NCBI GenBank assembly: GCA_020746105.1
Contig: CM036619.1
Coordinates: 72,033,635 to 72,097,634, forward strand
Origin: Trogon surrucura
Lineage: Eukaryota > Chordata > Aves > Trogoniformes > Trogonidae
Direction of reading: 5' to 3'
Length of the DNA stretch: 64,000 bases
In this document: positions 37,292-49,000 of the stretch, piece by piece
Layout: each line of letters starts with the position of its first letter
How positions within the stretch are numbered: the stretch's first letter is position 1
Notes under the pieces: model-generated
Told to the model about the DNA's origin: nothing
Seen by the model: the letters and a program-made list of their open reading frames with translations, nothing else
Databases searched by the model: none
Translations under genes and position numbers: made by a program

Positions 37292-37704
37292 CAATTCCGT
37301 TGCTACTTGTAAAAGGCATGTGCTTTCACACAGAGAAGTGAGAACGGGAGGCCAGCCATACGGGGCAGACTGTTTAACCCAGTACACCACCCTCAGTGGG
37401 AGCTGAAAGCAGATGTCTGGGGAAGACTGCAGAAACACAGGACGATGCTTGTTCTGTGGATGGTTTCTGTATATTTAGTAGCACTTGATAGATTCCAGTT
37501 CTCTGAATTTGTCTAGTGCCCCAGTCTGAGCTGTTGGTGTTCGTGGTACCCCGCAACCAGAAATTCTTGCAGCTGAATCATGTGTGTGAAGACCCACCTC
37601 TTTCTCTTGGTTTTGAACCTGACTTCCTTCTACCTTCACCTGGTGCTTTTTGTCTCTTGTTTTCTTGGAGAGACATTGAAGACCCACGCTCTCCGTTGCC
37701 ACTA

Positions 37705-38442
37705 AAGACTTTATAGACCTTTACGTTGTTCATATCTAGAACATTTCTGTTTCTAAACTGAAGAGTCCTAGTTTTCTTAGCTATTTCATATATGGAAGAT
37801 GATGCTCGGATTCTTCTTGTTGCCCTATTTGGAATGTTTTGAGCTCTATGTCCTTTCAGATCGAGGGAACAAACTGCATGGAGTATTTAAGATGCAGGCA
37901 CTCTATAAAATAAAGATGCAAAGAGATTTTCTGTGTTTTATTCTCAATCCCTTTTTGAGTAAGTAATTTTCTTTTTTGACTCTTGTTGAGCACTAAGCTT
38001 GTGTTTCCATAATCTGTCTGACCTAACCTCAAGATCTCTTTTCCTGAGTAGTACTAGTCAACCTCACTATATGTTTGAAATTTCAACAGCTTTATTCTCC
38101 TGTGTATCTTTTAATATTCATCTATATTGAATTTCCTGTGGTGGTTTATTGTCTAATTACTAAGTCACAGAAGGTCTGTATGTAGTTCTTCATTATGAGC
38201 CCTCACCTTCACCATCCTAAATAATGAAGTAGCATCAGTAACTTTTGCCACCTTGCTACACCCTTTTTCTAGCTTGCTTGTAAATACAATGAGCAGCCTG
38301 AATCCCAGGGCAGATCTCTTTGAGGACTATCTACTTCCCTAACTCTTTTAGACCATTATATTCTATTGTTTTTAACAAGTTCTCCATCTGTGGAGTTACC
38401 TTAGTTATTTTTTGGTAGGTGCTCAGGTTCCTTAAGCCTTGT
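37705..38442 (-). repeat. Ancient CR1/L3-like LINE copy
   Basis: Read on the plus strand, landmarks of the inverted old amniote CR1/L3 3' half appear in order: AACTGAAGAGTCCTAGTTTT, CATATATGGAAG, TTCTTGTTGCCCTATTTGG, GTATTTAAGATGCAGGCA, TTTTTGACTCTTGTTGAGCA, CAAGATCTCTTTTCCTGAG, TATTGAATTTCCTGTGGTGG, ACTTTTGCCACCTTGCTACA, GTAAATACAATGAGCAGC, CCAGGGCAGATCTCT and AACAAGTTCTCCATCTGTGG. The order and spacing over 700 bp make chance unlikely. Similarity is loose throughout, which points to an insertion much older than the other CR1s here. The family name is from memory of the repeat, not a search. Confidence 0.82.
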
Positions 38443-38500
38443 CCACTGTCCATGTTTCCACTGTCCATGTTTCCACTGTCCATGTTTCCACTGTCCATGT
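38443..38500. repeat. 15-bp minisatellite, about 3.9 copies
   Basis: Perfect tandem copies of CCACTGTCCATGTTT, the last cut short. It lies at the edge of the ancient CR1/L3-like copy, whose last bases (TTGTCCACTGTCC) may have seeded it. The minus-strand reading MDSGN repeated is a by-product. Confidence 0.92.
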
Positions 38501-40607
38501 GCTTGTGAGCATAAAAATATGACAGTAGTAGCAAACAGTATGGTTCCTTTTTATATGAGAAACTTTTTACCAAATAATGTGTTAATCACAGTATTACACT
38601 CCTAGTTCTGATGCATAGACTTGCCGTGCTTTTTAGTGCTCAGGATAAGTTGATTTCATCATCTGTATCTTCTTTTCTGGAATACTGGAATTATAAATGG
38701 AAGCATTTTACCAATTGAGGAAGGATTTTTATGAAGAACATTGTTAACTGTGTGCTGTTGAGTATGTCATGTTATATAGTAAAATATTTGAAAACCTATT
38801 TGAATCTTTGCAGTAGGCATGATTAGTATTTAAAAAAACTAGATATTTTTCAGCACCAGTTAATGTTGTGGTATTGCTGAGGTTACTGATAAAAAATAGG
38901 TGTGCCTGCCTGTTGTAGTTTCTCTTTTATTTTGTAATTTGTAGTTGAATACAGCTCAGCAAACTTGAGTGAGAGGAAAAAGTAGCTTCAAGACAAGAGT
39001 TATGCACACCTGGACACCTCCATTGCTCTGAGTTTGCCAAAGGGCCGAGTTTACTTGTTTGCATTAGGTGAATGTATACAAACCTTTGCAAACAAAGATT
39101 TTTGCTAATTACGTCATCGTATGAGCAAGCTAAGATCTCTGCTCCTTTAATGAAGGGGAGACTGTCATTAAAAATGTAATGCATGTTTTCGGGTAATTAA
39201 AAATGGCACATCTGAGTACTTTTCAAGGTTTTTCCCTTCCCCCAATTCCTTCCTTCCTCCAACACACTTCTGGTACAGGAGTATGTTGTTTCCTGTAGCA
39301 AATATTAAGGGTTGATATGAACAGAAATTGTCTTGATCACCTTTCTTCTTTTATGATTGAAAGCAAATGGTTTCTGCATGATTTTGATTTAAAAAAAAAA
39401 ACCCAACAAACAACCCAAAATATAACTTAAATTCCTCTCTTGAAAGGTTCCAAGGAATCAGTCTTTTCCAGCTAAGGATCTGCAAATGCATATAATTATA
39501 CCTAATGATTTCACCACTGTCAGATTAGATTGATTTTTAGTCACTTTTGTGCAGATTAGATTCAACTCAGGTGCTCAGAGTGAAAGAAGGTGCATTAATC
39601 TGCAGTGACGTTCTGTCTCTCCCAATTAGCAAGTTCTAAGAGACGTTAGATAATGCAAGTTTGATGGTGTGAAGCATTTTTGTTCTTCCATGGATTTAGT
39701 AAAGTTAAGGAGGCAACCACCAGCAATTTAAAAGTTGAGCCTGCAACAACAACAAAAAACCAAGAAACCATGAGCATGAAAAATTAGTGGAAATAAAGAA
39801 TATTCCTGACAAATTTAAAGACTGGGAACAAATGATGGTAGTTAAATTGAGATTTTGTGGGAGACTTTTTAAAAAAAAATGTATTTTTGTGATGTAAGCC
39901 TGTAGTGTACACATCTCTGCGCAATCAAAATCAGTCTTTAAAACTTTGGCTAGCATATTCACATTTGTAATGTGTCTAAGTTTCCATATAGTGAGTTCTT
40001 TAATGCTGCATAACCTTATTATCTAGCATGTATGTGTTTCTGTGTAGTGTTGAAGGTCATGTACTAATTTCTTCAAACTGCATATGGCCAGACCATAATT
40101 TTAATTATTTTCAAAGCAATAATACATTAACATTACAGAAGTGAACAGTGAAGGGCAAAGTACTGAAAAATGAAGTACAAATAAATGGCATTGCAATGTG
40201 TGCGTGTCTTCTGATTTGGCAGAATTAATGCTGGCAAGGCTTTGCTGTAGCTCAAAGTATATGTTTATTGCTTAATTATCTCAGTTACTGAATATGCTCA
40301 TTGCATAATCTGGGGAAGCAGTAATTGAGTCCATTACTGTAGATAAACAATTGCCAATTTATAGTACTTCAGAAGAAAAAAGAACTTGACTGTAAACAGA
40401 TGTTACAAAATCTAAAATATTGATGCTATCTTAACTTTTGCCATGATGAAATCTCAAGTGATTTTCTTAATGTGTGCTCTGCCAATGTTTGTTGAAAATT
40501 GCCAATATTTTCTTTTTATTTCTTGGAGAATGAAGTCTGCGACAATTATATTGAAATATCTTTTCCTTTTCACACTTGCTTTAATTTTTGGATGAGCTAT
40601 TCATTTT

Positions 40608-40625
40608 ATTTGTTTGTTTGTTTAA
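40608..40625. repeat. (TTTG)n simple repeat
   Basis: A short run of TTTG units in intergenic DNA. Confidence 0.7.
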
Positions 40626-41567
40626 TGTTGGTATTAGCTAATGTCAAGAAGCCAGTTCTTTTTAACAACTTAAGAAGATTGGCTTTCGATTAAATGAGAG
40701 CAATATGGGATGTAATTTTAACTGATGGAGCAATGATGATTTTGTAGGCATGTAGGCAGTTTTCAGTCTCCTACTTAAAAAGATATAGAGTTAATGCTAT
40801 TTCAGGAATGTTTGCATAAATCCCAATTTAATGTTAAAACAAAACTGGTGGGAGCTCAATATTAATGCCAGAAACTAGTTTGAATGACATGATGAGATGT
40901 AGGGGGTGTTCTGCAGATACTGTTTTGTAATTGTTTGTAATTTTTAGGGTTAATTCCGTATATCTTGCCAGAATGTTAACCTGCCTAATCCCAAAGCAGT
41001 GGTCAATACCAACTTTGCCACTGTCCTAAAACTCTGATTGCCTGAAGTTGCACCACAGGTTGGAAAGAGGGAATTTTGCGACATCTGAAGCAATCCATAT
41101 AAGAAATAGGTTTGGTTGGGTGTGGGTTTTTGGTTTTATTTTTCTTTGTTCATGATTCTGAATTATCCAGTGCTTTAAAATATGTAATTACAAGACTCAA
41201 CTCTTGCATCAGCATGAACACCATAGCCTTGTCTGGAGGATTTCTGTTTGGATGAAGCAAGGCCTGGGCCTCTTGTAAGCAAAGAAAAACTCTCCACTGA
41301 CCATAGCGGGAACTAGAATTTCTCCAGACAAAGGAGTTACTTCATGTACTCAAGATCATTATGTGACCCTACGATTGGAATTGGCACCTCTAGTATCTTA
41401 GGAGAATGAAGGTGCAACCTGTATGATCTTCTAACTACACCCTTGGTTTGTTAGTTTATGTATTCTTATATTACAATATATGCTCTACAGCAGTGATAGA
41501 ATGGATGTTTATATATACGAATATAGAGAGATTTTAGTATTTATTTATGCAACTGGAGGTCACATAC

Positions 41568-41583
41568 ATATATATATATATAT
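41568..41583. repeat. (AT)n microsatellite
   Basis: A short TATATA run embedded in a longer purine-pyrimidine alternating stretch (ACATACATATATATATAT). Confidence 0.75.
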
Positions 41584-42072
41584 GAAGATAAAACTTCTAT
41601 ATACATATATAGAAGCGTGTGTCTCAGTGACTGTATGTAAAAAGCACTTCAGAGGGCTCTCCTACTACCATTGAAGTTTTGCTATTAAGTATAGTAAGAG
41701 TACCTGCCTCCTGTTACACAGAATTATTCTTCCAGTCTCAAGGGGCAATTTTGTATCATATGTCTGCACAATGAAACTGATCTCAGAAATACTTAGCCCA
41801 GAAGTGTTCATTTAATCTTGGAAGTAGTCCCACTGAATTTAATGAGCTCTTAGATGGTAAATTCTTTGGGGCTTTTATTTTACTTTGTGCCTTATTTGGT
41901 GGTAAGCACAATCTCCATTAGCTTTTACATTAACATCTACTGTTACTTACAGCAAAATGCTTTTACGTTTTGGCTTAAAAATGCAAATTCAAACACATAG
42001 GCACAAAAACTCTGAGGCAAAAGATAACAATTACATTAGAATTATTCCACAACTACATTGGAAGAATCTGAG

Positions 42073-42423
42073 TTAGCTTACTGAAATTTCAAAAGCTACA
42101 TTTCTGAGTGCTGCTGCAGGAGTTGTCTGATTTGGCCTTAACTGGAAAAAAAGAGTCGTACAGCCGTTGCGAATATTGAGAGAGGAAGAATTGTAGACCT
42201 TGGATAGTAACACTCCAGCCTGCTGATGAGCACTCATAGTCGAGGTAACTCTGCCTTCTATGTAGCTGGGAATAGGTGTAATAAAACCTCTGCTGTTGTT
42301 AGCTCCGATGACAGCCGAAGGTATCCGACTGTTACCCATCGGGGTTCTCTGACGTCCGTTCCAGTTAACAGCATTCTTCCGACTGGCTGCACCAGCTCTG
42401 GATGAGCTTCTCCGTCTGCATGC
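42073..42423 (-). other. Unidentified CpG-rich open reading frame (possible retrocopy fragment)
   Basis: Not recognised. One minus-strand frame is open from just after a TAA at 42424-42426 to 42073, about 116 codons, with an internal ATG at 42339-42337. The N-terminal part is arginine/serine-rich (CRRRSSSRAG), then SRKNAVNWNGRQRTPMGNSR and ANNSRGFITPIPSYIEG. About 12 CpGs fall in the 270 bp around 42150-42420, well above the surrounding AT-rich sequence. Both the open frame and the CpG content suggest DNA not long resident here, for example a truncated processed copy of a host mRNA. No promoter, intron or poly(A) tail is visible. It could also be chance. Confidence 0.35.
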
Positions 42424-45030
42424 TTACCAAATCATATGCCTAACATAAGCTTCCTGCAGGCTGGATTTGCTCAGTAGAATTGATGTGACCTGACTATATA
42501 TTTATTAATAAGCTATATGTAAAGTATATGCTCATTTTAGATAATTGGCAGATCGTGGTGTTTTTTTTTTTCTTCCCGGATGGTTTCAATCTTTAGTTTT
42601 GGAGCAGAAGATAATTTAACCTTGCCAGCAGACAATTTCTAGATTTTTTAAGTTTATAAACTTTGCATGCTTTTTGATTTAGTTAGAACAGCATTTGTGT
42701 TCTGGTGATATAAAACAATGTCCCTCACTGACTAGAATTCAGTATGAGGCTTACGTGACTGTGTTCCTTTAGCAGCACGCTTTGAAAGAATTCATGGGAA
42801 ATTGCGCAAGGTTTCTTGGGTATTTTTGTCTTGAGGGTTACTCTGCTAGCATCTGGTTATCTTCTCTTTTGAGAAAAAAGAGTAGGAAAAGAGAGGGAGA
42901 GGGAGCAGTAATAAATACTAATGTAGGCAATAAAACCAAACTAGTCTATCATTTCTATAAGAAAATTTGGTGAGATGAGTTGATTTGTGTGTTGGTTTTC
43001 ACTTAGAAAATGTGTTTGAAATGCACATTATCTGCTGCATTGGTTTTCATGTTAAAAAACAGTATTCCATTTCAGCAGTGCTGTCAAGGAATACAATATG
43101 TCCCAGCTCATTAAGTAGCATCTTTTTTCCTCTCCATCTGTCTAGAACAGCAGGAAAACTAGTTTTGAAATAGAAAATAATCAGTTTTTTAAATTTCCTT
43201 TCTTCACCTCTCTATCTGGATTCATTTAAAAATTCAATCAAATTTCAGGGAAGTGCCTCTAGAACAACACTACTAATCAAGACACCATTCAGAACGTCAG
43301 GGCCTGTTGTTTGGGATATAGCAAGGTAAGCAACTACAAGACCCCAAACAAAAAATATATTGGACAGATGAGGGAAGGAAAATCTTTCTATTTAATAGAA
43401 ATATAAACTGTGGTTGATTGACAGCATAGTTAGAAGTAATTTAGAAAGGGAGGCATTTTCTCCTCTAAATATGTGACCCAAGAGTTCATCACTGTTTGGG
43501 TATTAGAAGCACCACAGCACTTTGTGCCTAAAATGCATGATGTAGATGGAAGTAAATCACTGCGCCACATACAAGAGAAATGCCCTCGAGGTTATTTGCT
43601 TCATTACAGACTGTAGTGTCCAGATTAAGGGCCTGATCCACCATAACGAAAGTCAAATACTTGGCACTTGCTTAGCTGAGTAGACAACAGTGAACTGCAG
43701 ATGCTGGCTTTACTCTTGGAAATAAGACAAAAGCAACTCCAAAACCGAGGCAATGGCAAAACCATCTAGACATTGCCTATGTTTTCAGGTAATTGCTTTC
43801 ATTACTATTCAGCTTTTGGGAATTCCAGCATTCTTCAGGTTAAAGCGCTTCTCCTCGTGAGACTTGTATCAATGCTGTCTCTTTATTCTTTACAGCAGCG
43901 ACTCAGAGATCCCGCAAGAAATTGATTTTAAGCCTGTATTGCCTTTCTGAAGAATGCTCCCAAAGACTGAATGAGGGGCTCTGATTAAACCTTTTGCTTT
44001 CAGAGGCCTCAGATGATACTGATATTGCTCAACTAGTTGGAGTAGTGATAGTGAATGAATAAAACAGTGTTAACTTCAGAAGGTCACTCCTTTGCAAAGT
44101 CAGAGAAGGTGGCTATGAACAGAAGTTGACTGCACACAAGGCTGAATTCCCACATCAAAGGTTGAGTAGGAAATCATATTTTGAAACTGAGGTGATATCA
44201 GAGGATGTGTAACCATGTGAAGGAGTATTGTTTGCAATGCAAAAAGCCATTTCTAAAAAGTAAATAAATACAGGTTTAGGAAAAAGCAAATAGGATAGCA
44301 GAGTTTATCCCCTGCATCCTAAAATATTTACATCTTTAGTTCTATGGTAGATGCAGAAGGTAAGAGACCCCAGTGTGTAACAAAAGGAATAAGCATGCAG
44401 GTCAATTTCTGACAACAGAAATCAGTTATCAGTTTGCCACTAGGTGATGTTTAACAATCTGGGAGCAATGAAAGGTATTTTACCGTTTTCTGAGCTATGC
44501 ATGTGCTAAGGATGATGTCACACCGCGAAAGAATAACTATGCAGACCATAAATATTATTTCACCTAGAGAGATTTAACACTTACTTTGCAAGGCATGAGT
44601 GTACCTTTGAAGAAATCACTTTTCTCTTTATCCAAAGCCTTCTCTTTAGCCAAAGAAGTATATTTCAAAAAATAAAGCAAGTTTTACTGTTAAAACTGTG
44701 CTGAATAGTGATACGCTGTGGTGAAAAGTGAGACGCGTGTAACAAAACAGGAACGTGACTTAATAGAGAAGCATAGGAATGTAAGACCTTGAATCCTTTT
44801 GGCACTATGTCATTGACTTGCTTTGCAACCTGAAGCAAGACTCCAGTTTGCCTCCCCAAAATGCTTACAATCTTACTTGCAATACAGGGTCACACGACAG
44901 TTAGGATTCAGTGTGGTATCTTCTGGCGTTGGCCTAAGTATAGTCGCCTGTGTAACAAGAATGGGACTGAGTGAGTTGTGTCAACAAAAGCTCTGACAAC
45001 TTCAGGTAAAAAATTGTGGTGGATGTACGA

Positions 45031-45385
45031 CATAGAATTATAGAATAGAATCATAGAATCATTTTGGTTGGAAAAGACCTTTAAGATCGTCGAGTCCAAC
45101 CATTAATCCAGCAATGCCAAGTCCACCACTAAACCATGTCCCTAAGCACCACATCTATACATCTTTGAAATACCTCCAGGGATGATGATTGCACCACCTC
45201 TCTGGGCAGCCTGTTCCAATACTTGACAACACTTTCAGTGAAGAATTTTTTTCTAAATTGCAGCCATTTCCTCTTGTCCTGTCACTTGTTACATGGGAGA
45301 AGAGACTGACCCTCACCTCGCTACAACCTCTTTTCAGGTAGTTGTAGAGAGCGATAAGGTCTCCCCTTAGCCTCCTTTTCTCCAT
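45031..45385 (-). repeat. CR1 LINE, 3' fragment
   Basis: On the minus strand [20 protein letters not shown], then [20 protein letters not shown], is the end of the CR1 ORF, with one frameshift before WNRLPRE. The 3' UTR follows (GTTGGACTCGACGATCTTAA inverted) and ends in three or more ATTCTATG-type units at 45031-45062. It is 5'-truncated at 45385. Confidence 0.94.
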
Positions 45386-46009
45386 GAAATGTTTACTCCA
45401 GGACGTGTTTACTTACCTAGGGCTCACCCTAACCAATGTGCCTACCTTCCCAATATTTAATAGTACCCAGATCTTGTATATGTTCAGATGAGTAGAAATA
45501 AAGCAAGACTTTGTTTAGATGCCAAGGTGCAACTCTAAACCAATATTTTGGAAATGATGGTGTTGTGCTTACTCTTGACTCTGATGGAAGTGATTAGCCC
45601 TGGAGTTAGTACAGGGCAACTGGAATGCAGTTTACAACCCTGAGCAGGTACTATATTACCTTTCATGCCCACTGCCATATGCTGTGTCTTGCTGTTGACT
45701 TTGTCCAACTGACAGGCTCACACAAAGGTTGTTGGACTTTAGAACTGTTTGAAAAAGAAACATCATATTTCTGTGCTGTCTGACTTTCTTCCCTTGTCTC
45801 TTTTCCATAGCTAGCTTCAAGATCCCACTGGGACCTCTGGTATTTGGGCATTGTATTAAGCACTTTATCTAAGCTCTCTGGAAATACCTACTTACTGAGC
45901 TCTCTGCTCATACACATCTGCTGCTCGCTTACACTGGAAAGCTCATAGACTTTTCCCTTTTGCATTATGGGAAACCATCTCAGAAACGGCACTCTGGAGA
46001 GTTAAGCCT

Positions 46010-46025
46010 TTTTTTTTTTTTTTTT
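46010..46025. repeat. Poly-T run
   Basis: About 16 T. It is not attached to an identifiable element. Confidence 0.7.
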
Positions 46026-49000
46026 AGAAGAGACTGGAGGAAATGAAAGGTATGAAAATAGATTCATGTAAAATTAAATGCATGAATTTACTTTAATGTT
46101 GCTGTGCTGGTTCTAGACTATATGCTCCATCTTTTTCTCATCGCCTCCTAAGTGTATAGCTTATTGTTTGTACAGTCTCTGTGCTTGTTACATTTGATGA
46201 AATAATCTTTCTGTCCTATCCACCTGTGCTAGGATTTCTGAACATATATCCAAAGAATAATGTGGCTTATTTTTCATTTAACAGCATAATATTTGGGTGG
46301 GGCTGAGGGGAGGGGAGGTTTCTGTGGCTGTGTTGTGTAATAGGGATGAAAACATAGTCTTTCTCCTGGATCCACAAGACTACTCTCTGAATAGAACTAT
46401 TTGCACCGCATAAAGGAAGATTTAAAAAATGCAGGCAAGTCACAAGGTGGGAAGAAGTAGATCAACAGTTCAGACAGCCCTTCCTTATTTTGTCTGTTCA
46501 AAGCAGTGCTGCTTTGGCTATGGCAGCTGCTATAGCTCTGGGACTGAAACAGCAGCTGTCAAGTACTACCCTGAGGTGCTGGATTTTTTTTTTATAATCT
46601 AATTCCTCCACGCTGGGCTCATGTTCAGCCGTGGTGTACTTGGTTCTGGTGCAGGATTTAGGAGTTGGGTAGTAAGCATCAAAACAGCTCCAGGTGGAGT
46701 GATTTTTATCCACCTTCTCTAAAATCCATGCAACCCTCAAAGAAAGGCAGTGAATGTACTAATTTCAAAGATCATTGCTGTACGGCAAGACAGAAGAAAA
46801 CTTGTTAGAATGCCCTTATTACTCACATGCATGCTGGATTGAATACTTTATACTTCCATATATTTTGAGATTGTAGGGTAGAAGGATTTAAGAATAAGAA
46901 TGGAGCTGTAAGAATGAAGTTGTAAGAATGTTAAGACAATTGCCTAATAAATTTTTTTTTTAACAAAGAATGATTGGTTATTTCTTGGGTTTACGTGAAA
47001 GCCTCTTTACACTTGGATAAATTATTTGACCCCACACATATCATCCACTGATTCTAGAAATCAAAACCCTAGAGAAAGTGTAAGAATTCCTCTGGTCTAG
47101 GTCAGATCATAGAGGAGAAACTGAATTCAGATATAGAGGTGATACTTGCCTTTTGCCAGCAGCTCATGTGTCTGCAAAGCTCACCTGCAGTAGTTACGTA
47201 TTGCCAGTACATTTCGATTAAGTACGTACTTAAGGGAAGACATAGCTGAGAATGATCTTCAGGATCATTGCCTCTGCATGCTTCTGCAAGTTGTAGAAAA
47301 TGTGAACTGCAAATCACCTTTGTATTGAAAAGAGAAGCTAAACTCGAGTTCAGCTGGAAGCTGGGGAAGTGTCATTGTGTTTGTAGTGGCCCTTGTAATC
47401 CTTTCCTGGTTACGCACTTTGTGGAATATCAGAAAGAGGCTATGAAGCTAAACAGACCTTTGGTCTGACCCAAACTATCCATTCATGCAGGCGTAGCTCA
47501 TTTACAATGTCATTTTGGCAAATGGTAAATGTAATTAAATCATTGAATTGCAATGGGTGTTGACCATTTTAAGACCTTAATTGGGCAATAAATCTGGACT
47601 CTAGATTATGGGTGGAGTCCTTTGACTGGAATGTGGGAATGTTAATCAATGCACACTTTACAGCAGGAAGACTAAACTAATGGGAAAACTTACCAAATAC
47701 TTATTAGGGTCTTGTTCTACCTGAAAAGTGAGTGGGAGGAGGTGTATTCTTATACCACTAAAGGACTCCACTTCCTTTACTTGCCTGTAATTTCTTCTGT
47801 TGCTTGTAGCTAAAAAGAAATGTTCCTGCTTGCTTCTGCTGCTTGTGCTTCACAAGCCCTATAGGTAACAAATAGAGCTTTTCTAACACAATTGCTTATT
47901 AAGTTCCAATCACTGCCTCCACTAGAAACCTGCTAAAGGCAAATGGACTATTCAATTGTCACAGAAGGCATAATTTAAAGTTGCAGCATATCTACACTGA
48001 TGATTTCAGCTTTTTTATTGTGGTTAATCTATGATGTGTGGAGGAGGCAGTACCTTCATTTTGCAGACCCACTGCTGCTCCTTTGCTCTTCTGTATGTGA
48101 TAAACAGAGCCTGTTTACTGAAAGAAGCCGTTGAGGTGCAAAGTTGAAGCTCTCGAGTGCCACTAAAACAGTCGCTTTTCAGAACATACCTCCTTCTTCA
48201 ATCAGTTGGTTTCCAAGTGGCCGCCAGCATCCCCTACAAAATTTCCTTGTTTCACGTTTGGCAAAAAATTGTATCACTGACCCACTGTGTTAACAGTGAT
48301 GTTAAATAATGAAGGATAGATGGAAGCATTTGGGTGAGAAATCTGTGACAGGCTTTTATGTGAAAACATTTAGTATCTGCTCTTGCTTTAATCACTTATT
48401 GTTTTTAAGTCAGTGACAAAAACATCCTGCTGAAATAGGAACACTGGGATCCCATCTGCAGGGAGAATGAATGGAGGGAGACAGGCCTGGCTATTGTGTA
48501 GACACAACAGTCTATCAGGCAAACATATTAGCTGCTAGTTTTACTGTTGTTTTTAAGAGTGCTTGAGAAAAGTTGCTTTAACCAGGTTTATGAACTTTCA
48601 GATGGCTACATAAAATTATATCTTGTCTGTGTTTATCCATAACATAAAGCTACTCTGGTAAAAATAAAAAGAGACTTCATCTTTTAGAGGCTTAGTATGC
48701 TTTTATGTTGCCCTCAGGCTGCTTCTATTTTTCTTGGGAGAAAGCTCATTCAGATTTCTGCCAGAATAGGACTAGTCACTTTCACTTTGTAAAGGCTAGA
48801 GCTGTTTGTGATAAATCCTCAGTCCTTTCTGTCACATGTATATTTGAACAAAGTGTAGTGTAGTTATTTTTTCTCTTGTGGTATAAACATCCACATTTTG
48901 TAGTTGTGGATATTTTTGTTCGATTGTGTGTTTTGTAATATATTGAAACATATTGCTGTGACAGAAATATCCTAGAAACACAGCACGCTTTTTTCCTGTA

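Noticed and set aside
38331-38573. Minus-strand frame with a repeated MDSGN peptide
   Set aside because: The repeat is the translation of the 15-bp minisatellite beside an old LINE; not a protein gene.
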